A DNA stretch of 61,103 bases from Methylopumilus sp036567085. Lineage in GTDB: Bacteria; Pseudomonadota; Gammaproteobacteria; Burkholderiales; Methylophilaceae. The position numbers and the translations under genes were made by a program. Location: NCBI GenBank assembly GCA_036567085.1, contig DATCVG010000025.1, positions 1-61,103 of the forward strand. The letters are read 5' to 3'. Below the pieces are notes generated by a model, which had not been told where the DNA came from, ran no database searches, and worked only from the letters and a program-made list of their open reading frames with translations. Below are positions 8,511-18,169 of the stretch, piece after piece; within the stretch, counting starts at the first letter, position 1; every line of letters starts with the position of its first letter.

Positions 8511-9485
8511 ATGCGTTCACAAGATCAAGATTCATCCAAAGAAAGTAAGCATTCAAGCGCATTAAAAACTCAGCGCCTGCATAAACTCCTTGCTCAATCT
8601 GGCATTGGATCCAGACGAGCAATGGAAAAATATATTGAAGCAGGTCGTGTGTATGTCAATGACAGCCCAGCAACTTTAGGTCAATTGATCCATGAGCATG
8701 ACATCATTAAGATTGATGGAAAAACGACTCATCTTTTCTTTGATTTAAAATTTCCTAAAATTCTTATCTACCATAAGCCTGAAGGTGAGATCGTTTCTGT
8801 AAGTGACCCGCAAAAAAGAACCACAGTATTCTCAAAGTTGCCAAGAATTAAGAATGAAAAATGGATTTCGATAGGGCGTCTTGACATTAATACTTCAGGG
8901 CTCCTTATGTTTACTACTTCAGGCGATCTTGCTAATCGCCTCATGCATCCTAAATTTGAAATTGAACGTGAATATGCTGTTCGTATCTTTGGCGAATTAA
9001 CTGAAGAGCAAATATCAAAATTAAAATCAGGCGTTAAGTTAGATGATGGCCTCGCAAAATTTGATGAAATTCGTTATCAAGGTGGCGAAGGAGCTAATCG
9101 CTGGTATCAGGTCATACTAATGGAAGGAAGAAATCGAGAAGTTAGGCGTTTGTTTGAACATTTTAATTTGCCCGTGAGTCGACTCATTCGAACTAGATTT
9201 GGGCCCGTGTCTCTTCCATCTCGGGTAAAAAGAGGCATGATGCTAGAGCTTGAAGTGAAAGAAGTTGAAAAAATTTTAAAATGGCTAGATATGCCTTTTT
9301 CGATGATCAGTCGTAATGAAAGTCTTAATAAAGTTAAAGCGCGAAAAAAACATGCGCATCCATCACCCTATGCGCCGAAAGTGAAGCTTGATCGAAAAGC
9401 TATATTAGATAAAAAGATTAAAAAGATTGGAAGAAAACCAGTTAAGAGAAGAATCAGAAGTGATTCTGATATTAAAAAAATCTAA
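8511..9485 (+). CDS. rluB: 23S rRNA pseudouridine synthase RluB
   Basis: Converts U2605 (E. coli numbering) of 23S rRNA to pseudouridine. An N-terminal S4 RNA-binding domain spans about residues 22-70 (RLHKLLAQSGIGSRRAME). The RsuA-type catalytic domain follows, with the motif GRLDINTSGLL carrying the catalytic D125. The C-terminal tail from about residue 285 is strongly basic (KKIKKIGRKPVKRR) and disordered-looking, a common RluB/RluF feature. RluB is chosen over RsuA and RluE by the S4 domain, the tail and the scpB neighbour. Its 3' end overlaps the convergent prmB by 4 nt. Confidence 0.92.
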   Translation: MRSQDQDSSKESKHSSALKTQRLHKLLAQSGIGSRRAMEKYIEAGRVYVNDSPATLGQLIHEHDIIKIDGKTTHLFFDLKFPKILIYHKPEGEIVSVSDPQKRTTVFSKLPRIKNEKWISIGRLDINTSGLLMFTTSGDLANRLMHPKFEIEREYAVRIFGELTEEQISKLKSGVKLDDGLAKFDEIRYQGGEGANRWYQVILMEGRNREVRRLFEHFNLPVSRLIRTRFGPVSLPSRVKRGMMLELEVKEVEKILKWLDMPFSMISRNESLNKVKARKKHAHPSPYAPKVKLDRKAILDKKIKKIGRKPVKRRIRSDSDIKKI

Positions 9486-10381
9486 TCAGGTAATTGAGAT
9501 TTTTGAAGCATAAACACAAAGTCATTACCTAAAGAAATATCTAGCCATTGAAATTTAAGTTTAGGGAATTTATTTAATAAAACTTCTTTGTTGTGACCAA
9601 TTTCAACAATCAATATGCCATCATCATTAAGATAGCGTTTTGCTTCGTTGATAATTCTAATGGTGTGATCTAAACCCTCTTCTCCACTCCCCAAAGCCAT
9701 ACTTGGTTCTTTTAAAAATTCCATAGGGAAGCTATCAACTGAAGCTTGATTTACATAAGGAGGGTTTGAAATAATGAGGTCATATTTCTTATCTTGTAAG
9801 GCATAAAATAAATCAGATTGAATTAATTCGGTACGATCATTAAGCCCATAATGATTAATATTGATTTCCGCTACCTGTAATGCTTTTTCAGATAAGTCTA
9901 CAAGATCAATAATTGCATTCTGAAAGCTATGTGCCATCATAATACCTAAGCAACCACTGCCAGAACATAAGTCTAGCGCGCTAAAGATTTTTTCAGGATC
10001 ATCAATCCATGGGTAAAGATTTTCGCTTAATAACTCCGCAATTAAAGATCTAGGAACAATGACGCGCTCATCCACATAAAACTTGTAATCTCTTAGCCAG
10101 GCCTCATTAAGAAGATAAGCGGTTGGGATTTTGTCTTTAATTCTTTTTTCAATTAAAAATAATAAATCTTTTTTTTCTTTGCCTGTTAGGCTAGCGTCTA
10201 AAAAGTTTTCTATCGTATCGTGAGGAAGGTGAAGAAAGCCGAAAATAAGCCAGACAGCTTCGTCATATGCATTAGAAGTGCCATGACCAAAAAAAATATC
10301 AGAACTTTCAAATTGACTAACCGTGTATCTAAGCCAATCACGAATTGAAGAAAGCTCAGCAAGAATTTGCGCTTGGCTCAA
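9482..10381 (-). CDS. prmB: Ribosomal protein uL3 glutamine N5-methyltransferase
   Basis: SAM-dependent methyltransferase that methylates a glutamine of ribosomal protein L3. The SAM site DLCSGSGCLG is at residues 137-146 and the catalytic NPPY at 206-209; VPRS at 109-112 is also typical of the HemK family. PrmB is preferred over PrmC (the release-factor enzyme) because of the dapE neighbour, the 299-residue length and the long N-terminal helical part. Its start overlaps the dapE stop by 4 nt, so it is the last gene of the dapD operon. Confidence 0.91.
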   Translation of the reverse strand: MSQAQILAELSSIRDWLRYTVSQFESSDIFFGHGTSNAYDEAVWLIFGFLHLPHDTIENFLDASLTGKEKKDLLFLIEKRIKDKIPTAYLLNEAWLRDYKFYVDERVIVPRSLIAELLSENLYPWIDDPEKIFSALDLCSGSGCLGIMMAHSFQNAIIDLVDLSEKALQVAEININHYGLNDRTELIQSDLFYALQDKKYDLIISNPPYVNQASVDSFPMEFLKEPSMALGSGEEGLDHTIRIINEAKRYLNDDGILIVEIGHNKEVLLNKFPKLKFQWLDISLGNDFVFMLQKSQLPD

Positions 10382-11505
10382 GTGAGAATTTTATGCAACG
10401 TCAGTTTATAGATATCTTTGAGTGGTTCGATATCTTTTATATCAATACATTCATTTATTTTATGAATCGTGGCATTGAGCGGGCCAAATTCTACAACCTG
10501 ATCGCTGATGTTCGCAATAAAGCGACCATCCGAAGTGCCGCCCGTTGTAGAGAGCTCGGGTGTGATACCCACAGTTTCTTTTATCGCTTCCGATAAAATC
10601 TCTACAAGCTTCCCTTTTTTTGTTAAATAAGGATTGCCCGAGTACTCCCAATCAATCACGTAATCAAGTTTATGCTTATCTAAAATAGCATGTGCTCTTT
10701 CTTTTAAATTTTCAGCAGTACTTGCTGTTGAGTATCTAAAATTAAAAAGAATATCGACTTCGCCAGGAACAACATTTGTAGCACCTGTGCCGCCTTTAAT
10801 ATTTGAAATTTGCCAAGAGGTTTTAGGAAAATATTCATTGCCTTCATCCCAGGACATATTGACTAAATCTGTGATTGCAGGAGCAACCATATGAATCGGA
10901 TTCTTAACCAAATGAGGGTAGGCAATATGACCTTGAATGCCTTTTACAGTAAGCTTTGCGGAAAGCGATCCTCTTCGGCCATTTTTTATCATATCACCGA
11001 ACTTAAGATGTGAAGTAGGCTCACCGACTACACAAAAATCAATCCTTTGATTTCTTTCTTTAAGAAGTTCAACTACTTTTACGGTACCATCCACCGCCAC
11101 ACCTTCTTCGTCGGAAGTAATAATTAATCCAATTGAACCTTTGAAATCTTTGGTTTCGTCTAAAAATTCTTCAATGGAAACAATAAAGGCTGCAATAGAT
11201 GTTTTCATATCCGCAGCACCTCGACCATAGAGCTTGTCATCTTTGATTGTAGGTTCAAAAGGAGGCGATATCCATTGATCGACTGGGCCACTCGGTACGA
11301 CATCTGTATGACCTGCAAAAACAAAGAAGGGTGCTTCAGTCCCTCTCCGTGCGTATAAATTTTCTACATCACCAACTTTAATTTTTTCACATTTAAAACC
11401 TAAAGGTTCTAAGAGGCTTATAAGAAAATCTTGACAGCCAGCATCGTCAGGCGTGTTAGATTTTCTAGCAATTAAATTCTTAGTGAGTTCTAATGTTCTG
11501 GTCAT
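10378..11505 (-). CDS. dapE: Succinyl-diaminopimelate desuccinylase
   Basis: Dinuclear zinc hydrolase (M20 family) that removes succinate from N-succinyl-LL-diaminopimelate in the succinylase route to lysine and peptidoglycan. Metal and catalytic residues are visible: H66 and D68 in GHTDVVP, D99 in GRGAADMK, E133/E134 in SDEEG, plus the C-terminal TGGTSDGRF. At 375 residues it is standard. It is translationally linked to prmB (4-nt overlap) and lies 2 bp after the ArsC-like gene. dapD is in the same operon. Confidence 0.97.
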   Translation of the reverse strand: MTRTLELTKNLIARKSNTPDDAGCQDFLISLLEPLGFKCEKIKVGDVENLYARRGTEAPFFVFAGHTDVVPSGPVDQWISPPFEPTIKDDKLYGRGAADMKTSIAAFIVSIEEFLDETKDFKGSIGLIITSDEEGVAVDGTVKVVELLKERNQRIDFCVVGEPTSHLKFGDMIKNGRRGSLSAKLTVKGIQGHIAYPHLVKNPIHMVAPAITDLVNMSWDEGNEYFPKTSWQISNIKGGTGATNVVPGEVDILFNFRYSTASTAENLKERAHAILDKHKLDYVIDWEYSGNPYLTKKGKLVEILSEAIKETVGITPELSTTGGTSDGRFIANISDQVVEFGPLNATIHKINECIDIKDIEPLKDIYKLTLHKILT

Positions 11506-11507
11506 TT

Positions 11508-11870
11508 TTATTTTTTAAATAATTGTTTAAATATAGCTTCATCAAATCCAAGCGATACTACTTTTTTGTCGATTGCTACCAAAGGTCTTTTCATCACCGT
11601 TGGTTTTTCTATAATTAATTGAATGGCAGTTTCTTTCTTGTCTCCAAGTTTTTTTTCTCGATCTGTCAGATTTCTCCAAGTCATGCCGGATTTATTAATG
11701 AGCATATCCCAGGTTAAATAATTTGGTAGTTTTTTAACCCATGCAGTCAAAGTAGCCTGATCTAATGTTTCTTTTTTTAGATCAAAAAATTCATATTTAA
11801 TTTTATGGTTATCAAACCAAGTTAATGCTTTTTTGACAGTACTACAATTTTTAATGCCGACTACCATCAT
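11508..11870 (-). CDS. ArsC-family (YffB/Spx-like) protein
   Basis: A 120-residue thioredoxin-fold protein of the ArsC/Spx superfamily, YffB branch. The start reads MMVVGIKNCSTVKKALTWF, matching YffB with a single N-terminal cysteine (C9) and no second one at CxxC spacing. The later segment with KSGMTWRNL and the KRPL motif before the C-terminal helices is also typical. True arsenate reduction is doubtful: YffB sits in dap operons across beta- and gammaproteobacteria and has been described as glutathione-linked. It lies 2 bp from both dapD and dapE. Confidence 0.86.
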   Translation of the reverse strand: MMVVGIKNCSTVKKALTWFDNHKIKYEFFDLKKETLDQATLTAWVKKLPNYLTWDMLINKSGMTWRNLTDREKKLGDKKETAIQLIIEKPTVMKRPLVAIDKKVVSLGFDEAIFKQLFKK

Positions 11871-11872
11871 AA

Positions 11873-12700
11873 TTAAATACCTCTAAGCAACTCATTAATA
11901 CCAACTTTACCGAGTGTTTTTTCGTCTACCTTTTTTACAATCACTGCACAGTAAAGACTATAAGAGCCATCTTTTGATGGTAGGTTTCCTGAAACAACAA
12001 CTGAGCCTTTAGGAATGCGGCCATAAGTTACTTCGCCTGTCTCACGATCATAAATTTTAGTAGATTGACCAATATAGACCCCCATAGAAATAACTGCGTT
12101 ATCTTCAACGATCACACCTTCAACCACTTCTGATCGTGCACCAATAAAGCAATTATCACCAATAATAGTTGGACCAGCTTGAATAGGTTCCAATACCCCA
12201 CCAATGCCTACGCCTCCTGAGAGGTGAACATTTTTACCAATTTGCGCACAAGAACCGACAGTCGCCCATGTATCGACCATTGTACCTTCGTCTACATAAG
12301 CTCCAATATTTACATATGAAGGCATGAGCACAACATTTTTGCCAATAAATGAACCGCGTCTTGCAATAGCATTCGGTACAACACGATAACCACCTGCTTT
12401 AAAATCTTCATCGGTGAAATTAGCAAATTTTGAATTTACTTTATCAAAGTAATTGGTATAACCACTCTTCATGACCTCGTTATCGTAGAGTCGGAAAGAG
12501 AGTAATACCGCCTTCTTAATCCATTGATGTGTTTCCCATTCCTGTGAATCTTTAATGCGTGTTGCTACTCGAAGCGATCCATTATTTAAATTATTAAGCA
12601 CTTCATCCACAGTATCTTTAATTTCTTTTGGCGCATTTTTTGGATTGATTTCAGCTCTTATTTCAAAAGCGTTTTCGATGATTGATTTTAATTGATCCAT
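11873..12700 (-). CDS. dapD: Tetrahydrodipicolinate N-succinyltransferase
   Basis: Transfers succinate from succinyl-CoA to tetrahydrodipicolinate, the step committing to the succinylase branch of lysine synthesis. The central part, about residues 105-235, is a left-handed beta helix built of hexapeptide repeats (for example IGAYVDEGTMVDTWATVGS and the later IGARSEVVEGV). The N-terminal helical domain and the C-terminal SKDGSYSLYCAVIVKKVD are also family features. At 275 residues it is normal. It is first in the operon dapD-yffB-dapE-prmB. Confidence 0.97.
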   Translation of the reverse strand: MDQLKSIIENAFEIRAEINPKNAPKEIKDTVDEVLNNLNNGSLRVATRIKDSQEWETHQWIKKAVLLSFRLYDNEVMKSGYTNYFDKVNSKFANFTDEDFKAGGYRVVPNAIARRGSFIGKNVVLMPSYVNIGAYVDEGTMVDTWATVGSCAQIGKNVHLSGGVGIGGVLEPIQAGPTIIGDNCFIGARSEVVEGVIVEDNAVISMGVYIGQSTKIYDRETGEVTYGRIPKGSVVVSGNLPSKDGSYSLYCAVIVKKVDEKTLGKVGINELLRGI

Positions 12701-12752
12701 ACAAATATTTTTTTTAAGTTAAAACAGTATTTTACATTAAAGTCTATTGTAA

Positions 12753-13568
12753 TTACCGTGGTCGATTTGATTCATAGAGGGGCTTTAATTTATTGGCAAG
12801 ATCAGTAAGCTCCCTAATACGATTGTCATCAGATGGATGAGTACTTAAAAATTCAGGGGGTTTTTTGGTATCTTGTTGTTTCATTTTTTCCCATAAGGTG
12901 ACTGAAGCGAAAGGATTAAATCCTGATTTCGCGGCAAGTTCAAGACCAATAGCATCAGCTTCTCTTTCTTGTGTTCGGCTATTTGGTAGGGCAAAAAAGA
13001 GGGTAGTACCCAAAGAAACTGCTTGTATAGTTGCATTTGCTCTATTGCGTTTACTTTTATTTGATATGTATGCTGCAAAACCAATCAAACCTAATTGTTG
13101 AACGGCTGCAGTCGACATTCTCTCTCGGCCGTGTTCACGAAGTGCATGAGAAATTTCATGTCCTATAACGGCTGCTAATTCGTCATCTGTAGCTTTTAGT
13201 TTTCGAATAAGACCTGAGTAGACCATAATTTTTCCCCCAGGCATACAGTAAGCATTAACTTCATCATTATCTTCAATATTTATTTCCCAATTCCACTGAT
13301 TAGCTTCAGGCTTAAAAAAAGTTGTATTAGCAATTAGTCTATTACTAATTCTCTTAACACGACTTACTTGAAAAGAATCAACGTTAAGTTTATTTTTTTT
13401 TCTTGCTTCTTGAATTGCAGTTCTGTAACCATCACTCGCTAGGCTTGCCACCATAGATTGGGGCATAAGTAAAAGTTGTTTTCTATCGATACCTGATTGA
13501 TTTTTTATAGTAGTTGAGGCACAACCTGTAACAAGAAATACTAATAAAAATAAAACACTATATTTCAT
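12753..13568 (-). CDS. M48 family metalloprotease, lipoprotein
   Basis: A 271-residue outer-envelope zinc protease resembling E. coli LoiP (YggG). The signal peptide ends in the lipobox VTGC with the acylated cysteine at residue 16. The gluzincin site HEISHALREHGRE lies near the middle, with the third ligand in the READAIGLELAAKSGF segment and the family end motif STHPSDDNRI. LoiP-type enzymes cleave damaged envelope proteins. It sits 2 bp after kup on the same strand; a functional tie to potassium uptake is not evident. Confidence 0.9.
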   Translation of the reverse strand: MKYSVLFLLVFLVTGCASTTIKNQSGIDRKQLLLMPQSMVASLASDGYRTAIQEARKKNKLNVDSFQVSRVKRISNRLIANTTFFKPEANQWNWEINIEDNDEVNAYCMPGGKIMVYSGLIRKLKATDDELAAVIGHEISHALREHGRERMSTAAVQQLGLIGFAAYISNKSKRNRANATIQAVSLGTTLFFALPNSRTQEREADAIGLELAAKSGFNPFASVTLWEKMKQQDTKKPPEFLSTHPSDDNRIRELTDLANKLKPLYESNRPR

Positions 13569-13570
13569 TC

Positions 13571-15457
13571 TTAAAACAATACTTGGCTTCCTAATTCAAC
13601 CACTCGGTTAGGCGGAAGCTTAAATTGATTAGTAATTGTTTCCGCACTTCTAAATAAACCGATAAATAGTTTCTTTCTCCAATAATTCATATTGTCTTTT
13701 GGCGTCGCTAATAAAATTTCCTTGCCGATAAAATATGAGCTATTCATTGGATCAATATTGACACCATTTTTCACACATAATGCCAAGTCTTTTGGTAAAT
13801 CGGGCTCATCTTTAAATCCATATTTCACAGTGACTTTGTAAAAGTTATAAGGCAGTTTTTCAACAGTTACTAGATCTTTTGTAAGTGAGTGAGGATAGTC
13901 CATAAACATCACAGTCAAAATAATAACTTTTTCATGGATTACTTTATTGTGTTTAAGGTTATGAAGAAGTGCATGAGGAACACCTTCAGGATTAGGCGTC
14001 ATAAATATTGCAGTACCTTCTACCCGAGGCGGCGGATTAGCGCCTATAGATGAAATAAATGAATTTATTTCAATAGCTTCACCCTTAAGTATTTTATAAA
14101 GAAGTGCACGACCTTTTTTCCAAGTAGTCATTAAAACAAAAAGAATGCAGCCGATTAAAATCGGAAACCAACCACCATCAGGTATTTTTAAAATATTGGC
14201 ACTAAAAAATGCAAAATCGATCATTAAAAAAATTGCCATAAAAATAAGTGTTTTAATGGAGTTCCATTTCCACACTTCATAGAATACAAAGCTTGCTAGA
14301 AGCGTTGAAATTACCATATCACCTGTAACTGCAATACCATATGCGCCTGCAAGATTGCCTGAGCTTTTGAAAGTCACAACCAAAGCCATCACTGAAATCA
14401 TTAAGAGCCAATTAATTCTTGGGAGATAAATTTGCCCCTCTTGATTTTCCGAAGTATGTTCGACGTGCATTCTTGGTAAGAATCCCAATTGAAGTGCTTG
14501 CCTTGAAACTGAAAATGCCCCAGTGATCACTGCTTGTGAAGCTATGATTGCAGCGAGCGTTGCTAAAATAATAAGAGGAATACCAAGAAATTCGGGGGCC
14601 ATAAGATAAAAAGGATTTTTAATATTTTCAGGATTACTAATAAGTAATGCACCTTGTCCAAAGTAATTTAATGTAAGCGCTGGAAGCACAAAAATAAACC
14701 ATGCAAGCCTAATAGGATGTTTACCAAAATGTCCCATATCTGCATAAAGCGCTTCAGCACCGGTTACAGATAAAACGACAGCACCTAAAGCTACAAATGC
14801 AACCATGGGAGCTAATTGGAAGAAATGAAACGCATGTAAAGGATTAATCGCATAAAGTACATGTGGCTCTTGCGCAATATTCGTAAGACCCAATAATCCA
14901 AGTGTTAAAAACCAAAAAAACATAATGGGACCAAAGAGTGCGCCTACAATATTTGTTCCTTTGCTTTGTGCATAAAATAAAATAAAAAGTACTATAAGAG
15001 TTATTGGGATAATAAGATGGCTTAAGGAAGGCGCAACAACCTCAAGACCTTCGATCGCAGATAAAACAGAAATTGCAGGTGTAATCATTCCGTCTGCATA
15101 AAACATACAAGCCCCAAGAATGCCTAAAATCATAATCCAATTTCTTTTATTGCTGCTTGGCGCATTTTTATTAGCAAGAGAGAGTAAAGCCATAATGCCG
15201 CCTTCACCTCTATTATCAGCTCGCATGATAAAGCCTACATATTTCACTGACACAATCATAATGAGAGACCAGAAGACAAGTGAGAGTATACCTAGAACGT
15301 TAAATTGAGTAAGTTCAACTGGATGTTTGCTTAAAGAAAAAACTTCTTTCATAGTGTATAGGGGGCTTGTGCCAATATCACCAAATACGACACCTAAGGC
15401 TGCAAGTGAAAGTGTTGCTATCGAGACTTTCTGATTATTTTTTTTGGTATCTTCCAT
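13571..15457 (-). CDS. kup: Low-affinity potassium uptake protein Kup
   Basis: Proton-coupled potassium importer of the KUP/HAK/KT family, inner membrane. The N-terminal LGVVFGDIGTSPLYTMKEVF is the family signature. About twelve hydrophobic segments fill residues 15-430, and a soluble C-terminal domain follows (about 440-628). At 628 residues it is close to E. coli Kup (622). The mid-protein GALFGPIMFFWF and the ITGAFSVSRQALQLGFLPR segments are also diagnostic. It lies 26 bp downstream of xseA on the same strand. Confidence 0.96.
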   Translation of the reverse strand: MEDTKKNNQKVSIATLSLAALGVVFGDIGTSPLYTMKEVFSLSKHPVELTQFNVLGILSLVFWSLIMIVSVKYVGFIMRADNRGEGGIMALLSLANKNAPSSNKRNWIMILGILGACMFYADGMITPAISVLSAIEGLEVVAPSLSHLIIPITLIVLFILFYAQSKGTNIVGALFGPIMFFWFLTLGLLGLTNIAQEPHVLYAINPLHAFHFFQLAPMVAFVALGAVVLSVTGAEALYADMGHFGKHPIRLAWFIFVLPALTLNYFGQGALLISNPENIKNPFYLMAPEFLGIPLIILATLAAIIASQAVITGAFSVSRQALQLGFLPRMHVEHTSENQEGQIYLPRINWLLMISVMALVVTFKSSGNLAGAYGIAVTGDMVISTLLASFVFYEVWKWNSIKTLIFMAIFLMIDFAFFSANILKIPDGGWFPILIGCILFVLMTTWKKGRALLYKILKGEAIEINSFISSIGANPPPRVEGTAIFMTPNPEGVPHALLHNLKHNKVIHEKVIILTVMFMDYPHSLTKDLVTVEKLPYNFYKVTVKYGFKDEPDLPKDLALCVKNGVNIDPMNSSYFIGKEILLATPKDNMNYWRKKLFIGLFRSAETITNQFKLPPNRVVELGSQVLF

Positions 15458-15483
15458 GAGCGCCAGAGTATTTTTAATTCAAT

Positions 15484-16719
15484 CTAAAATGATTCATTTT
15501 TAAGATCTGAAATATTTGCATCAGCTTGTCCATGGTTCAATTGAATACGAATTTTATCATCAAGCTTTAACTGGTTTACATTATTTACAATCTGGCCATC
15601 AACATTTGTGATAATGGAATAGCCTCTTGATAAAACAGCATGAGGGCTTAAATGATCTAAGTTTAATTTCAATTTATCGATCTTTAAACGATATTGAATC
15701 ATTACATTTTTCATACTTTGATTAATCCTTTGTATATATTGATGAATCTGTTCCTTTTGTCTTTGAATTTGTTGTCGGGGTGATATAAGCCTTTTCTCTA
15801 GATAGTCTATTTTTTGCATCAATTCACGGATGACACCAGCCATTACTTTATTTAATTGATTTTTGTATACTTGAATTGTTTTAACTAGTTCGACAGTATG
15901 GCTTGTGACGAGCTCAGCTGCGCCTGTGGGAGTTGGTGCTCTAAGGTCAGATACAAAATCAGCTATGGTTGTGTCAGTCTCATGACCAACACCTGTAATA
16001 ATAGGTATTTTAGATGCAACAATTCCTCGCGCTACAATTTCTTCATTAAAGGCCCATAAGTCTTCAATCGAACCACCACCTCGCGCAAGAATGAGCACAT
16101 CACATTCCATTCTGATATTTGCAGTTTCAATAGCTTTTACAATTGCGAGAGGCGCCTCTTTACCTTGAACGAGACAAGGATATATAAAGATTGGAATATG
16201 GAGACTTCGTCTTTTAAGAGTAGTAAGAATATCTTCAATTGCAGCACCTGTAGGAGAAGTAATAACTCCAATAGACTTGGGAAATTGAGGTATGAGTTTT
16301 TTACGAGAAGTTTCAAAAAGACCTTCTTTGAGAAGCCTTTCTTTTAATTGATTAAAGGCTTCCGATAAAAGCCCAGCACCCGCATGTCTAATCAGATCAA
16401 TATTAAGCTGGTATTCTCCGCGAGCTTCATAGAGCCCAATAAAACATTTCGCTTCAATTTTTTCACCATTTTTAGGGGTCCAATCAGCAGCCATATTTTT
16501 ATTTTTAAACATGGTGCAGCGTACTTGAGCTTCATCATCCTTAAGAGAAAAGTACCAATGTCCGGAGGATGCGCTTATAAAATTAGAGATTTCGCCTGAA
16601 ATCCAAAATGAAGGAAAACTCTGCTCAAGAAGCTCCCTGACGAGGCGGTTAATTTCTTTAACAGAAAAAACCTTGGCCTCGTTAGGTTTGGTGCTATTTA
16701 TTGGTGTTGAATTAATCAA
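15484..16719 (-). CDS. xseA: Exodeoxyribonuclease VII large subunit
   Basis: Catalytic subunit of exonuclease VII, which degrades single-stranded DNA from both ends and acts in mismatch repair. The N-terminal OB fold spans about residues 18-115 (WISGEISNF and GHWYFSLKD). The catalytic region contains IGVITSPTGAAIEDI, ARGGGSIEDLWAFNEE and GVGHETDTTIADFVSDLRAPTPTGAAE. A coiled-coil rich in K, Q and R follows before the conserved LSRGYSI end. At 411 residues it is slightly short of E. coli (456). xseB, the small subunit, is not next to it. Divergent from dsbB. Confidence 0.96.
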   Translation of the reverse strand: MINSTPINSTKPNEAKVFSVKEINRLVRELLEQSFPSFWISGEISNFISASSGHWYFSLKDDEAQVRCTMFKNKNMAADWTPKNGEKIEAKCFIGLYEARGEYQLNIDLIRHAGAGLLSEAFNQLKERLLKEGLFETSRKKLIPQFPKSIGVITSPTGAAIEDILTTLKRRSLHIPIFIYPCLVQGKEAPLAIVKAIETANIRMECDVLILARGGGSIEDLWAFNEEIVARGIVASKIPIITGVGHETDTTIADFVSDLRAPTPTGAAELVTSHTVELVKTIQVYKNQLNKVMAGVIRELMQKIDYLEKRLISPRQQIQRQKEQIHQYIQRINQSMKNVMIQYRLKIDKLKLNLDHLSPHAVLSRGYSIITNVDGQIVNNVNQLKLDDKIRIQLNHGQADANISDLKNESF

Positions 16720-16783
16720 ACTAGGGGGATATCCGTTACAATTATCTTCATTATAGAGTCTATGAATAATTAAAGAGCTTTAA

Positions 16784-17284
16784 TTGAAGAAATTTTTTTT
16801 ATCACATAAACAAGCCCATTTATTTGCTTTTTTTGCTGCTTATTTTTTAGTTGCATTAGCGCTGTTCATTCAAAAAAAATTTAATCTCGAACCTTGCCCT
16901 TTATGCATTACACAAAGGATTATTTTTATGGTGTTGGGACTATTCTTTTTGATTAATACATTTATTAAGCCAACATATTTAATGAGAAGATTGTCCCTAG
17001 TTGTCTTATCTATAACCTCAATTATAGGCATGGTATTTTCGTTTAAACATATTCTGATTCAATCGAAAGCCATTGATGTTCCTAATGAATGTGGCGTTGA
17101 CTTAAATTATATGTTTGAAAATTTTCCATTTTCAAAAGCTTTAAATTTACTTTTTAAAGGGACGGGTGACTGTTCCCATATTGATTGGAGTTTACTGGGC
17201 CTCACAATTCCTCAGTGGGCTTTAATTGGATTCATATCTTTTTTTGTATATACCGTTCTTATATTTCGGATGAATGTAAAGTAA
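16784..17284 (+). CDS. dsbB: Disulfide bond formation protein DsbB
   Basis: Inner-membrane quinone reductase that re-oxidises DsbA in the periplasm. Both cysteine pairs are present: C38-P-L-C41 in the first periplasmic loop and C103/C130 in the second. Four membrane helices are apparent, and the EPCPLCITQR sequence is the family hallmark. At 166 residues it is normal. The gene appears to start with TTG at 16784; the only nearby ATG (16762) runs into a stop after two codons. Its stop overlaps the cysM ATG by 1 nt. The matching dsbA is not in the window. Confidence 0.93.
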   Translation: MKKFFLSHKQAHLFAFFAAYFLVALALFIQKKFNLEPCPLCITQRIIFMVLGLFFLINTFIKPTYLMRRLSLVVLSITSIIGMVFSFKHILIQSKAIDVPNECGVDLNYMFENFPFSKALNLLFKGTGDCSHIDWSLLGLTIPQWALIGFISFFVYTVLIFRMNVK

Positions 17285-18165
17285 TGTACTTAGAAAATTT
17301 TATTGGTAACACACCGCTCGTTTCCCTCCAGCGCATGAATGGAAATTTAACCAGCGCGATCTACCTTAAATTAGAAGGTAATAATCCCGCAGGCTCAGTA
17401 AAAGATAGAGCCGCGTTTTCTATGATTCATAACGCTGAATTAAGAGGCGATATTAAACCAGGCGACACACTCATTGAAGCTACATCTGGCAATACAGGAA
17501 TAGCGCTTGCTATGGTGGCTGCGATGAAGGGCTATAAAATGATTTTGGTTATGCCAGAAAATCAAACCATCGAAAGACGGCAAACAATGAAAGCATTTGG
17601 CGCAGAACTCATTCTGACTTCGCAAGAAGGCAGTATGGAGTTTGCAAGAGACACCGCCCTAGAGATGCAAAAAGAAGGTAAAGGTTTTGTTTTGGATCAA
17701 TTTAGTAATCTTGACAATCCTAAAGCGCATTATGACGGCACCGGCCCCGAAATATGGAAAGATACAAAAGGTCGCATCACTCATTTTATCTCGAGCATGG
17801 GTACTACAGGTACGATTGTTGGCACCTCAAGATTCTTAAAAGAAAAAAATAAAGATATTCAAATTATTGGTGTTCAGCCAGAAGAAGGCTCTCAAATTCC
17901 AGGTATACGTAAATGGCCAGAAGCCTATTTACCTAAAATTTATAATCCAAAAAATATCGATCGTATTGAGTATGTCTCACAGCAAAATGCAGAAGAAATT
18001 GCACGAAAACTTGCAAAAGAAGAAGGTATTTTTTCTGGAGCGTCAACTGGCGGAGCGCTTCATGTCGCTCTTCAAATAGCGAGAGCAAATAAAGATGCTG
18101 TGATCGTATCTATTGCTTGTGATCGAGGTGACCGCTATTTATCTTCCAATTTGTTTGTGAGTTAA
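17284..18165 (+). CDS. cysM: Cysteine synthase B
   Basis: PLP enzyme making cysteine from O-acetylserine and sulfide or thiosulfate. The PLP lysine is K40 in the GSVKDRA motif, and the phosphate-binding TSGNTG is at 67-72. The start is the ATG at 17284, overlapping the dsbB stop by 1 nt; a longer frame from 17185 runs inside dsbB and is not real. At 293 residues and with the short C-terminal SIACDRGDRYLSS it fits CysM rather than the longer CysK. Confidence 0.95.
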   Translation: MYLENFIGNTPLVSLQRMNGNLTSAIYLKLEGNNPAGSVKDRAAFSMIHNAELRGDIKPGDTLIEATSGNTGIALAMVAAMKGYKMILVMPENQTIERRQTMKAFGAELILTSQEGSMEFARDTALEMQKEGKGFVLDQFSNLDNPKAHYDGTGPEIWKDTKGRITHFISSMGTTGTIVGTSRFLKEKNKDIQIIGVQPEEGSQIPGIRKWPEAYLPKIYNPKNIDRIEYVSQQNAEEIARKLAKEEGIFSGASTGGALHVALQIARANKDAVIVSIACDRGDRYLSSNLFVS

Positions 18166-18169
18166 AGTT

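Noticed and set aside
12865..13101. Plus- and minus-strand frames overlapping the M48 protease gene
   Set aside because: They are in alternative frames of a clearly supported metalloprotease gene and show no family features.
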